Shown: positions 28,379 through 39,700 of the stretch, piece after piece
Layout of the letters: each line of letters opens with the position of its first letter
Position numbering within the stretch: the stretch's first letter is position 1
Source: Phytomonas francai
Taxonomy: Eukaryota > Euglenozoa > Kinetoplastea > Trypanosomatida > Trypanosomatidae
Assembly: GCA_001766655.1 (NCBI GenBank)
Contig: MJCC01000025.1
Coordinates: 2,661 to 54,334, forward strand
Direction of reading: 5' to 3'
Length of the DNA: 51,674 bases
Made by a program: the position numbers and the translations under genes
Notes under the pieces: model-generated
What the model was told of the DNA's origin: nothing
What the model saw: the letters and a program-made list of their open reading frames with translations, nothing else
Database searches by the model: none

Positions 28379-28849
28379 TCATGAGGGGAGGTAGGACCGC
28401 ACCGCCTCGCCACGGTTGCTTTCGAGCATACGGCGGATGGTCTCGTGAGTCCACGGCTGAAGCGAAAAGTTCACCCCCCCTCTCACCTCCGACGACAACT
28501 GCGGAGGAAGCAGGCTCGGCAGCTTCAGATCCGGATCCACCGCCTTCACGGGCGGATAAATGTTCGGCCCTTTTGCGGACACTCGGACCGCCGGGGGCGT
28601 CAATTCCTTAGCAAACGCCGGTTCCACCCGTGATGGCCTCGTTTCAGAGTCTGGGCTATCATGATATTTTGTTTTATAACTCTGAGGAAAAGTATTCGAG
28701 ATTAAAGAATGCCTTCGATAGTCCTTACGAGGCGGCTCCTGCTTTAAGGGTTGTATTTTAGTATTAGGGAGCTCCCTCCAATTGTACTCCATCGTTTGAA
28801 GATTGTACTGTGTGGGCTTTCCGCACACTTCTTGCTTTTTACGACGCAT
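28379..28849 (-). CDS. hypothetical basic protein, 156 residues
   Basis: No family recognised. ATG start MRRKKQEVCGKPTQYNLQTM; the body is rich in Pro, Lys, Arg and Tyr (PPAVRVSAKGPNIYPPVKAV) with no transmembrane span, and the end is a short helix (LQPWTHETIRRMLESNRGEA) followed by VRSYLPS. The style (small, basic, extended, proline-punctuated) is seen in cilium or microtubule-associated small proteins, but that is only a resemblance. Support for a gene: correct strand, isolated between spacers, higher GC than flanks. An AG lies 3 nt before the ATG. Confidence 0.65.
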   Translation of the reverse strand: MRRKKQEVCGKPTQYNLQTMEYNWRELPNTKIQPLKQEPPRKDYRRHSLISNTFPQSYKTKYHDSPDSETRPSRVEPAFAKELTPPAVRVSAKGPNIYPPVKAVDPDLKLPSLLPPQLSSEVRGGVNFSLQPWTHETIRRMLESNRGEAVRSYLPS

Positions 28850-29200
28850 TGGCTATTTTTGCGAAAGCAAATCCTATACACACCAGTTTGTCCACGCTAG
28901 CATGTATTTATTCTAGAACTGTAAAAAAAAGAGACAAATGGTATCTGTTATGTAGACAAAGCAAGAGAGAAAAAAAAAAGAAAATTGATACACTTTGGGA
29001 AATCCTGTAAGAAGTACTGTTTAGGGGTTATGTCTACCACACACACACACACACACATACACAGCTCAAACAGATATGTGCGCCAAACTTATATAGCTCT
29101 TCCGAAAAAGGAAAAAAAAAGGAGATGATGAATACCACTACCACAATCCCTCGTTCTAGGGAAAGGTGCCGCCCATCCTCACCATCATCACCATCCTTTT
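28850..29200. other. spacer between bL17m and the 156-residue gene
   Basis: AT-rich; A-runs at about 28969-28982 (T/C tract in the sense, about 120 nt before the ATG at 28849) and a CA repeat at 29038-29057. No gene. Confidence 0.65.
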
Positions 29201-30109
29201 CTAGGCCCTCCTGTCGCCGCTAAAGCTCTGGGAATCTGACGCAGGAGACTCTGAGCCCTCACCAGACGTTTCGAACTCCTCGCTGTCGAGATCCAGGTCT
29301 TCGAAATCGGCGGTGCTTGATAAAATCTCGCTATGCCACTCCTCCTCCTCCTTCTCGGACCAAAGCGGGTCGACCTCGGAGGGGTGTGGGACGTTGCGCA
29401 CGCCCCAGTACCGCAGCTTGGCGTGCCGCAGTCGCCACCAGTGGTGGAACTCCTCCGTCTTAAATTTGCTCGCCCAACGGTCAAAGGCCATCTGCATGTG
29501 TGGAGGCCGCTGGATCCCCTTTTCGGCCTCCACGACGCGCGGCGGCAGGAAGAAACGCTCCGGCCCCACGCTGTAGTCCTCGCCCTTGTGGTTATCGCTG
29601 AGGTCACGGTTCTTGTACTCGACAAAGTACATGGCCACGCAGTCGGCGCGGCGACGCCCCTTCAGGCGGGTCATCATGGCGTACTTCGCGTGCAGGTCCT
29701 GGAAGCGCCGCGGGTACTCGTCGAAGGCCTTGTCGACCATCAAAGGGTCCTGCAGGAAGTGGGCCAACTGCTGGCGGGAGTCGGTGTCCCCGGCCTTCGC
29801 GAGCTCGACCACGTGGTCGGCGAGAATGCGCAGCGCCGGGGCGCGCGCGCCGCCCACGATCACGTAGTCCTTTCGGATGAGCTCCGTGACCATGCGGTGG
29901 GCAATGAGCTGCCTGTGGAAGGGGCTCCGGGCCCTGAACTTTGGCACCTTCCCGCGCTCCCAGCCGTACTCCACCATCAGCGGCTCCGACGTATCCCACG
30001 GCCGCTTCGTGATCTGGGGGTTGTCGTCGACGCCGCTGAAGCGCATCTTTTTCCCGCCCCCGATAACCGGCGGTGGGCGCCCCGCCCACCACCTCGACAC
30101 CCTTAACAT
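29201..30109 (-). CDS. bL17m: mitochondrial large-subunit ribosomal protein bL17m
   Basis: 302 residues. Protein of the mitoribosome large subunit near the exit tunnel. The L17 core lies at about 55-165: FRARSPFHRQLIAHRMVTEL, then RAPALRILADHVVELAKAGD, then HFLQDPLMVDKAFDEYPRRF and MTRLKGRRRADCVAMYFVEY, which track bacterial L17 helix by helix. A C-terminal extension of about 130 residues ends in an acidic Ser/Glu tail, usual for kinetoplastid mitoribosomal proteins. The N terminus MLRVSRWWAGRPPPVIGGGK is basic and fits a presequence. The ATG at 30109 is the first in frame; in the sense CCTAG lies 3 nt before it and a pyrimidine tract (TTTTTCTCTCCCCCCCTCCC) lies about 40 nt before. Confidence 0.92.
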   Translation of the reverse strand: MLRVSRWWAGRPPPVIGGGKKMRFSGVDDNPQITKRPWDTSEPLMVEYGWERGKVPKFRARSPFHRQLIAHRMVTELIRKDYVIVGGARAPALRILADHVVELAKAGDTDSRQQLAHFLQDPLMVDKAFDEYPRRFQDLHAKYAMMTRLKGRRRADCVAMYFVEYKNRDLSDNHKGEDYSVGPERFFLPPRVVEAEKGIQRPPHMQMAFDRWASKFKTEEFHHWWRLRHAKLRYWGVRNVPHPSEVDPLWSEKEEEEWHSEILSSTADFEDLDLDSEEFETSGEGSESPASDSQSFSGDRRA

Positions 30110-30742
30110 CGCCTAGGTCCTTTGTCCGGATTCACACCGAGGGGAGGGGGGGAGAGAAAAATGCCGCACACGAAATGACCCCCTTTTACGGCAAAGGGCA
30201 GAGGAGACGGAGATGTTTGGGGTTCCTCCCGCAGGCGCTATAACGGCTGCTCTATGTCTGAAAGGTTAGAAAAAAAAAAAAACGCAAAGTGTGTAAGCGA
30301 TGAAGTAGGAAGGTTTAAATAATATTCTTGAATAAGTGCATGAAGACTATTGAAAATGGATGGAAACCCTTAATTTCCATCAAGGGTACGCTCGCGCCCC
30401 ACACATATACCCCTTTCTGTTGCCGCTCCTATTTTCATTAATCAAGTCAGGACCTGAAGAGGGGGATTCTTTTTTGTTGTTGTTGATGTTGTTCTTTTTT
30501 TTTTAAGTCTGTTACCCTTGGCACCCAAAACGAAGAAGAATTTTCTAGCAATAGATGTTTACAAGCAAGACGACAAACGCAAGAGACAATGAATGCGTGG
30601 AAAACTCTGACAAATAAAAAAAATGATGGAAAAAAAAAAAAAGCCGACATCGGTACACACATCACCCGCTATGTTTTTCCCATTTTCTACCCAATTATCC
30701 ATATCTATATAGCTATAGATATGGATCCATCTATGTTTGTGT
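30110..30742. other. spacer downstream of BLTP1, with stem-loop
   Basis: Holds the BLTP1 3' UTR and the bL17m leader. A perfect inverted repeat sits 18 nt beyond the BLTP1 stop (30699-30724). A-runs at 30271-30282 and 30630-30642 are T tracts in the sense. No gene; the minus-strand frame 30447-30665 reads through T/A runs and is rejected. Confidence 0.7.
30699..30724. repeat. perfect 11-bp inverted repeat, tetraloop spacing
   Basis: ccatatctata and tatagatatgg are exact reverse complements around a 4-nt spacer (tagc). In the mRNA it would form a compact hairpin just after the BLTP1 stop codon. Confidence 0.8.
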
Positions 30743-33700
30743 TTATTTGATCTTCATCAAGTTGTAGAGGGTGAGCTCCAACCTATCGCAGAGCTGCGTG
30801 TTCAGCACATTCGGGAGCATCCGCTCGGTGATGCCGAGCCAGTTCAGGATGACCTCCATGTTCACCGAGACATCCCCGCCGAAGGCCATTTGCGGCGAGA
30901 ACTCCGTCGGGCGCAGCGGCCTCAGCCGCCGGGGATCGCGGGCCTCCTCGGGCTTCTCGGGGCCGCGCTGCTGGCCCTCGTCCTCGGCGGCCTTGGCCAT
31001 CTCGCCGAAGCGGTGGAAGGCGTCGACGGCGCCGGCGTCGGTGAAGGGGCGCAGGAGGGCGAAGATGTCGTCAAAGTCGGTGAAGTGCGGGTTCCCCGTC
31101 CAGGGGTGGGTCTGCTGGAGGGAGAGGGCGAAGTCGACGTCGGGCGCCCCGACGACCTGGCGGGTGTAGAACTCGACGCGGTTGGTGCCGCGGAGGGCCA
31201 GGATCGCGACCCGGGCCCCCCCCGCCCGGTGCATCTCCGTATCCCGCGTCTCCAACACGAGCACCCGCTTCGCGACGCCGCCGCCCTCGCACGGGCTCTC
31301 CGCGAAGGCGAGACGGGCCATCGGGACGCGGGTGACGACGCAGCCCAGCGGGCCCCGCGCCGCGCCGACCGCCGCCCAGAAGTGCACGGTGACCTCCGCC
31401 GCGAGCACGCGGATCTGCCCGGCGGGGAGGACGCGCAGGCGATTCCCCATAAACGGGATCGCGGGCGGCGCCTCGGCGGGGGGCGAGGGCGCCGGGGGCG
31501 NNNNNNNNNNNNNNNNNNNNNNNNNNNNNNNNNNNNNNNNNNNNNNNNNNNNNNNNNNNNNNNNNNNNNNNNNNNNNNNGCCGCCCGCCCACCAGCTCGC
31601 CGACGGAGAGGGCGAGGGCGAGGAGGGCGGGGGCCGTCCGCGGCGTGATCCCGACGGTGCCGCGGCAGAGCTCGACGCGCCAGGCGGCCTCGGGGCCGCC
31701 CGTCAGGCCGCCGGAGGCCCGCTCGACGCGGCATTCGAAGAGCTCGCGGAGCTGGCGCTCCTTCAGCGCCGCGTTCGCCTCGCGGACGACGGCGGCCGCG
31801 CGGAGGCCGGGGCCGCGCGCCGCCCGCAGAACCCCCTCCCGCACCCCCGCGAAGCCCGACAGCTCGCCCTCGGAGCGGACGGTGAGGCCGCTGAGGTGCG
31901 CGCCGAGGCGCCAGGCGCCAGGCCAGCCCGCGGCCGCCGCGTGCGCGCGCGCGAGGGCGAGCTGGTGCGCGTTCCCCCCCCCAAGGTCCATCCGGCAGAG
32001 CGCGTTCGACAGGCGGAGCGCGAGGAGAAGGCGGCGGGGCGCGCGCGCGGGGGCGGGGGCGGGGGCGGGGGCGGCGGCCCCGCGGCCCCGCGCGAAGAGT
32101 GCGCGCACCCTCGCCAGCGTCCGCCGCGTCGTCGCCGTCCAGAGCTCGAGGACGGCGAAGACCTGCGCGAGGTGCGGCATGCGGACGACCAGCGCCGGGT
32201 CCGAATCCTCCGCGCTGAGCGGGAAGTGCACGGCGAGGTGGTCGACGAGGTCCGTCCCGCCGCGCCGCCGGCTCGCGACCGCGACCGCCTCCGAGAGAAA
32301 GACCTCGACGGACTTCATCTCCAGCTTCTTCTGGATCTCCGCGCGCAGGCGCTGGACGCAGAGGATCACCGACGAGGCGCGGTAGTCGCCGATCGAGCGC
32401 GCCGGCGCGAGCGCGGGGTCGCGCGAGAAATTGACAATCACGTCGATGCTGCCGAGCTCGTCCAGGAAGACGGTGAGCGCGGTCGAGGAGACCGGCTCCG
32501 TCGTGAACTGGATGGAGAAATTCGTGAGGGTCACGTGGATCGCCGTGAACGCCGTCGTCGCCGCGCGCGCGCGCCCCTCCTCCGCCTCCTCCGCGTGGGC
32601 GGGCGGGGCCGGATTCGTCGTCCGCCAGGCGATGGGCAGCAGCGCGATGGCGCCCTTGAGGGCCTCCTGCGGGTCGGCCCGCGCGTTCACGCAGTGGAGT
32701 TGGATCGCCTTGCGCATCTCCTCCTCGCAGAGCGCCGAGGCGAAGGCGCGGGGGGCGGGGAGGAAGAGGTCGACGAGGGGGCTGTGGAGGTGGGTGCTCG
32801 CCGACGGGTGCTCGCGGTCGAGGGCCTGCACCCGCTCCAGAATCTCGCGCCGCCGGCACTGCTGTCGGTCGCCGTGTACTTTCGCGTGATGCTCGATCTC
32901 CTGCGCGATCGCGGTGATGGCCGGGCTGAGCACGATGGCCCCCGCGCGGACCTCGACCCGCAGGGCGTCGAGGCTCTCGCCCGCGAGCGCCCTGCCGGAC
33001 CGCATCGCGCCCTCGACAATCGCGCTCGGGAGGGGGACGGAGAGGATGCAGCTCATGTTGGCCTCCGCCGCGAAGGGCGAGGGGCTGTGGGGGTTCACAG
33101 AAACCGGGATGCCGCCGCCGCTGTTCGGGAGGAAGTCGTCGAGGGTGCGCGGGTCCTCGTTCGGGGTCGCGGGCCGCCGGCTGAACTGGCGATGCCGCGA
33201 GAACTGCGAATAGGACTTCGACGCGGAGTCCGCCTTCGCGGGGTGGGGGACGATGGTGTGGGAGAAGACGAGTATCTCGCCGGTGCCGAGGCGCGCGCTG
33301 ATGTCCAGGTTCCACGCGGACCCGCACGGGGGCGCCCGCGGAATGCCGCCCCTGGCATCCTTTTCGGCGGTCGTGGGGCCAGCGGGATCGGCGCCGCCCG
33401 CGGAGGGCTTCCGCTGGGCGAATTCGGCCGGCGTGGCGGCCGGGTCGACGTGCGAGGTCGACCGCCCTGGCGAGCGCAGCGCGTCGTGCAGGGAGCCCGT
33501 GTGCGATTCCTTCGCCAGCTCGCTAAGGATGCTGAAGAGCTCCGGCGAGAGCTGAAATTGGGGACCGGAGAGATCCATCACGGCCCGGACCTGCGTGAGG
33601 CCGGGCTTTCGCCCGATGTTGATCGGTGCCTCCATGCACGCGATAAGAAGGGTGTTGTGTGAGCGGTAAAACTCGTCAAGGGTGTACGCCGTCAGCTCCC

Positions 33701-36700
33701 CGAGCCCGCCGAGGACGGTTGTCTTGCCACGGAGGTTCATTAAATTGGAGGAGCCCTCGGCTGGGGTGCCGTCCGTGAAGTACAAAAACATGTCATTGAG
33801 CGTGAACTTGGCGGTGAAGTTGAGGTGCATGCTCTGCTCCCCCGACGTGCTCGAGTGGGGCGGGTGGCCCCCCGCCTCCCCCCACGGATGGAGCTCCTGG
33901 GGTGACTGCGAGACCGGCGTGAACCGCCGGACCGACTCGAAGGAGGCGATAAACGAGGTGTTCTCAATCCGCAGCTTCAACGCGAGCGTCGGGATGAACT
34001 TGAGTCGGTCGAGGCACGTCGATGAGTGGATGTGCCGCTCCGCCTTCCCGCAGGAATAGATATCGCTCCGCTTCTCCAGCACGCTGCGGAAGGCGGCATC
34101 GCCGAAGGGCAGAACGAACTGGAAATTGGACACCGTCGCGACGCACTTATACTCCCTGACAATGTCGAGGAAGCTCAAGAGCATTTGCTCCTCCTCGAGG
34201 TCGTTGTGCGGGAGGGACAGGCACCGTCGCTTCACGTCCTTCTCCACGCATTGGGTGATATGCAGCAGGCGGCTCGCGCGCCTCACCTCAGCCCGCCTGA
34301 TGAGCGCCTCGTACCGCTTCTTTTCTGCTTGAAGAAGTCGAAACGCCTTCTTTTCTTTCAAAAGCTTGTCGTAATGGATGCCCTCGGCCTCCTCGATCCG
34401 CTTGATGGCAAGGATGTCCTGTTGCGTCTCTTGTATGCACTTCTGCAGCAGCTCCACAAGACCGAAGCGAACGATGACCAAGGGCGAGTAGATGGAGAGC
34501 TCCCACACGTAGGAGAAATGCTTAAGGGAGTCCAACAGGGCTTTTTGGAGGTCCGCGTTGTACGCGTTAAAGCGCCTGCTCGCCTTCAGCTCCTTGAGTG
34601 CGCGGTTGCTGTCCGTCTTGCCGATGCGGAGGCTGAAGGAGAACTCCGCGGAGCCCCAGATAAATCCGCCGAGCGGGTGCGCGGCGCGGATCCGATTGGC
34701 CGCATCCGCCGAGTGCGTGGAGTGGATCGAGGACACGCTCGGCAGCGAGGACTTGCGAGCCGGCTCCGGTCGGCTATTCCGCGCGATCGTCTCGACCGCG
34801 GCCATCATCTGGTCGTAGTCGTCCCGGTCGACCAGTGCGACCCGCACCCCGCTGACGTTGGCCGTCCACCGCAGCGTACTCGTGGCCTGCCGCTCCGCCG
34901 ACTCGCCGGTCACCCCCACCCGCCGAATCGCGAGGCAGAGGTTCAGCATCGAGGTCAGGTAGGAGACCCGCACGCCCTGCAGGAGAAAGAAAAAGGCCTT
35001 CCGGCGGCGCGGCTTCCCGGCGGCCGCGCCCGCGGCGAGCGGGGGCGAGCGGCCCCGCTGGGCCCGCCCCCAGAGCTCCTCCACGGGGACCGCCTTGGAG
35101 AAAAGGATGACGATCTCGGAGGTGAACCGCTTGTACGCGAGAAGCAGGTTGTTGATGAAGAGCGGCGTCACCTGCACGACGAGGCTTTCCATCAAAAAGG
35201 CGAAGGTGAGCCGGTTCTCGTCCTGCGCGCACGTCACGTAGATGTTGGGCAGCCCCACGTTGTAGGTCTCGACCCCGCTCGTCCTGGTGGTGATGGTGAG
35301 GGGGTGCATGTGCGCCTTCACGTTCGCGGCCCCGTTCGACGAGCGCTGGACGAGCAGCGAGAGCTCCGGCAGCAGGAGGTTCTGCGTGATCGACTGCGAG
35401 AGCCCGACGGTCGCGCCGACGTCGCGCGCCTGGACGCAGACCGTGAGGGCGACGTTCCGCGGCCCCTCCCGGCGCGCGGGGCCCCCCCCTGGGAAGGCCG
35501 CCCCCGCCCGCGGCGGCCTCGCGAGCCCGTCGAGCCACCGCATCGCCCGCCGCCACTCCGAGAGGAGGGCGTGGGCCTGCGGCGAGATCGTCTCGACGGC
35601 GCGCGGGCGGTGGGGGTAGTCGAGGCCGATCCGCACGACGTGCACGACGACGTTCGTCTGCGCACCGCCCGGGATGTTATGCTGGTCCGTGAACTCCGCC
35701 ACCAGCGAGCCCTCCTCCACGCACGCGTTCGCGACCGTCGAGAAGAGCTCGCGGCGGCGGCGGCGGTGGGCGGAGTTGGGCGGCGCGGCCTCGCCCGGGT
35801 CCGCCCCGGGGCCCTCCGCCGCCGCCGCCGCCCCGGGCGGCACGAACGCGTCCGCGACGTACCGAAAGGCGAGCTGCTGGAAAAAAACGTAGGCGGTCGA
35901 GCGGAGCCGAAGCTGCGCGGTGATCAGCGGCGGGGCGGCGTACCGGCTGTCGACCACCCGCTCCCGCGCCCGCTGCGCGAGCCGGCGAAGCTTCGCCTTC
36001 AGCCGCTCCGAGATCATCTCCGTCAAGACCTCCGCCCAGATGCACTCGCGCGAGTTGATCTTGACCGGATTCTTGCAAAGAAAGCCCGAGAGGGTGTTCC
36101 CCTTGAACTCGATGTAGTTCATCTTGGACTGCATCAGGCAGACGCTGAAGGTCTGTAAGGTGATGCCGGCGCTGTACACGATGGAAAACAGGCTAGACCA
36201 TCGCATGGTCCCCACCTCCTCACCGTTTCCATGGCTCCTGGAGGTCCCAACGTCGGAAGGAGGCCCTGGAAAGGCGTCGTCCGCCCTTGCGCCTTCCTGA
36301 GCCCTCCGGGGCCACGCCTTGGTGTGGAAGACGTGTAAAATGACCGGATAGAGCTCGACCCGAACCGTGTTCACCCCACCCACAGAGTATACGCGAATGA
36401 TCTGGTTCCGGCTCCGTTGCCGTCCAAACATGACCGAGAAGCTGCCCTTGATGTGAAGAATCTGGACACTGCTGACGGCGGCGAGGTTGACCTTCACAAA
36501 CCGTCCCTCCCTCCTCGTATCCACAAAGGAGAAGCTGATGCTGCCTATGCGAACCTTCCCCTGCAGGGTCTGTTCCGTGTTCAACAAAAACAAAGACCGA
36601 TGCCCATTCTGTGAGGGAAGAGGTGGTTTGCTGCCCTGCGCCCCCTTCAACGCGCACCCCCACCCCAACGACGGGGCATGGCCCTCGATGCTTCGGACAG

Positions 36701-39700
36701 CGCTAAAAGGTCGCGTCGACGCCGATCGAGTCCGTAGCCTCGCCAGGACCTTGAGCTCAAGCGCGGACGCAAACTCCCGCAGGGATCGGAAGTAGCAGAA
36801 AAAATCCCGCGTGACGTGCGCGGAGACCTTGTTCACCATCCCATTACACATTCCGCCGTTGAGGGCGTGGATTTTGTACTTTCTCCCGCGCACCACGAGT
36901 GGGGTGAGGTAGAAGACCCCGATGGTATCCTTCGATGGGTCGTAGAGGACGTCGGGGACCTTGACGTGCAGGCCGCCGTCGCGCACGATGGGCTCGTACT
37001 CGATCTGGGTCACGACGGCGATGGTGTCGATGTGCAGGGAGGCGCACCACCTGTGCGAGTCGTTCGCAGGGGCGTCGACGCCGCGCGGGGGGTGGCTCTG
37101 CCATGAGACCAACTGCGTTTTGCAAACGCACACCGAACTACAGTACATGCCCTCGGCCTCGCCCGACTCGCCCGACGCGTTCTCCTCCGCTATCGGCAGC
37201 GGCATCAGCAGCTTCAGCTCGACGCACGGGACGATGACGTCGACGATGTAGTCCTCATTCAGCCAGCGCATCTGCTGCGTGCGCGTGTGGCTTTTTTTGG
37301 TGAGATTTTTGTTGAAGATATTCGACCCATGTCGCTTAAGAGGGACTTGGAAGTTCGGCATGGGGGTCAGGTGCGTCTGGGAAGGGCTCGCGGACGCGGA
37401 GCTCGACATGAACGGGGACTCCTTGACGATCGCGAGGGCGGATGTCGCCAGAAGGACCGCCTGCGGGGTCACCAACACGGTCACCGGGCGAAGTGCCTCG
37501 ACGTGCAGGTGTTTCGAGGTCGTTCTGGCCTTCGAGCGCTCGCGGTGGTCGGCGCACCGCAGCGGCCAAAGCTGCGAGACCTCGCCCTGCGTCTCCACGA
37601 CGTTTTCCGCCGTCAGGTAGGCCGGGAAGTGGTCCGGAAAGGAGCTGGGGACGAAGCCCACGGACGGGGCGGGGCCGTTTACCGGCATCCCGCCGAACGC
37701 GGGGTGGCCGTGCTCGCCCCCCCCACACAGGAAGGCGCCGGGGTCCGCCCGCATCGACGCGATCTCGCCAGGCTCCTCTTTAAAGTAGCTCCTGAAAAAG
37801 GCGTAGAGGGGCACGTGCTTGTTCGCGACATAGCTGTCCGCCGGCGGCTTCGGGCTGGAGGCCGGGAGCGCCGTGGGGAAGGCCGCGGTCTGGGGCCCCC
37901 GGCCTCCCAGCGAAAAATCCCCCGCCTCCCAGTCGTTCGCCGCCTCGCCGAAGCTCGAGGACGGGCTGCCGGAAAGACAGGTCACGAAGGCGGTGCTCGA
38001 CGGCGGGGTGTCGTTCGTCTGGGAGGTGCTCAACGGGATCACGAGGTTCACCGGGGGCGAATTCCCGCGGCGGGATCGGCGGCCCTCCCGGCCCTCACGC
38101 GCGCCATCCTCGGAGGCTAAGAAAGACACGGAAGGGGTCCCGCTCCCGGTGAGGTTCTCTCGGCTGGAATCGATGCCACGCTGGTAGAACTCCTCCTCTG
38201 CCTCCTCCTCCTCCTCCTCCTCCTCGAGTTCGGTCTCGTACGACCCCCTAAAAGAGTTAAACCTGCGGGCGGAGAAGAGCGCGCCCCTGGCGGTGGCTGA
38301 GCCCTCCCGCAAGGCAAAGTCCATCTTGGGACTGCGCAAGTTAGAGGTATACTGCAGAAAAGGACTCGGGCGCGTTATATTTTTCCTGCTCCGGGCCCCA
38401 TCCAAGGAGGCTTGCTTGCTCGGAGCCTTCACAACAGTTGATGGTTCCCGAGGAGGGAAAGAGGACAATCGGCATGCGGAAGTAGATTTGGGCGTGGTAT
38501 TCGTCCCATTCGAGCTTGACAGAGGCGCCGGCATGCGCAGTGGGAACTGCAGTAAATGCTCGTAGTCGTGGTAGGCGACAAAGTCCCTCTGCTTTTTCTG
38601 GTGTGCCGCGAGGGATCCATCAAAAGGGTAGGCCACATAGTGGCGAAAGCACAAGGAGGTCTGGATGCAGAAGACTTCTATAAAGTCACCGATCGCGGCG
38701 AAGTGATCCGGTGGAACCTGATACTTCTTTAACTCCGTAGTCTTTGGGGTAAGCATGCGTAGCCGAACGGACCGCGTGGCGGCGCTCGCGCGTTTGTTTG
38801 AATTCCCATCATTCACGGTGGAGCGCGCCGCGGTAATACCCAGTGGCAGATCAAGTGCTATGACACCTTCCCTGCCAACGTTTATATTGGCCCGAATATC
38901 CAAAATACTCAGATTCTTAAAGAAGATCCCGTAGTCCTGGGCGTAGTCCTCCGCCTGGTTGGCCTCCTCCATGAATTTCTCGAAGCCTTGCCCGGAATCG
39001 CACGAGGTCTCGTGAGCCACCCCTGCGGTGAAGGAGGTGCATTTTCCGACCTCGACCTCCGTTGTACAGCTCGCCCCCGCGCTGGCCAGGATGGGGTCTA
39101 CTGGAAGGCGAAGAGAGACCTCGGGCGGCTGCCGCGCCCTCTCCTCCGAAAGGCTGGAAAAGGTCTGGCTGGTGGACTTCGAGTAGGTAGGCGTCTGGGG
39201 CAGCTCCGGCGCCGCAGAGCCCCCGACGCGTATCGAACGCTCACGCCGGGGCAAACCCGCGCGGCGGGCCCGCTCGCCGCCAACGTCGCCCGGCAAATCG
39301 CCCTCCCCGACGTTCGCGCAGGTCGCTTCGACCTCGAGGGAGGAGGAGCCCCTGCCGTCGTTTCCGTTCACGGCGGAGGTCACGCTGGCGTCCATGGGGT
39401 TCGGCATCGCGGCCGACTCCGCCAGCAGCTGCGTCGTGTCCACGACGATGGGCGCCGACGGGGCCCCGTTCATCACGAGCGATAACGGCGGCAGGGCGAA
39501 ATCCGGGGGCGGTTGGCCCCGCCCGCTCGGGTCGAATTTGTCGTCGAGGGCGGGCAAAATGCGCCGCCGCGGCCGCGAGGCGTCGTCTGGCGGGGGGCCC
39601 GCCATGAGGTCGCCCCAATTGCGATGCTCGAAGGACTCCACGGCGAGCTGCGCCCTCGCGACCTTCGCCTCCATGTCCTGGTCCTCGGCCTGGAGGTGCT

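Noticed and set aside
30922..33327. 801-codon minus-strand frame through the N gap
   Set aside because: Same strand but wrong frame relative to BLTP1; Arg/Pro-rich shadow of the GC-rich coding sequence.
31182..33662. 826-codon plus-strand open frame (and 710 codons at 34026-36158, 343 codons at 41328-42359, 298 codons at 39513-40409, 277 codons at 37287-38120)
   Set aside because: All lie antisense to BLTP1 in GC-rich DNA; their translations are compositionally odd (Arg/Ala/Pro/Gly-rich), start without acceptor signals and match no family.
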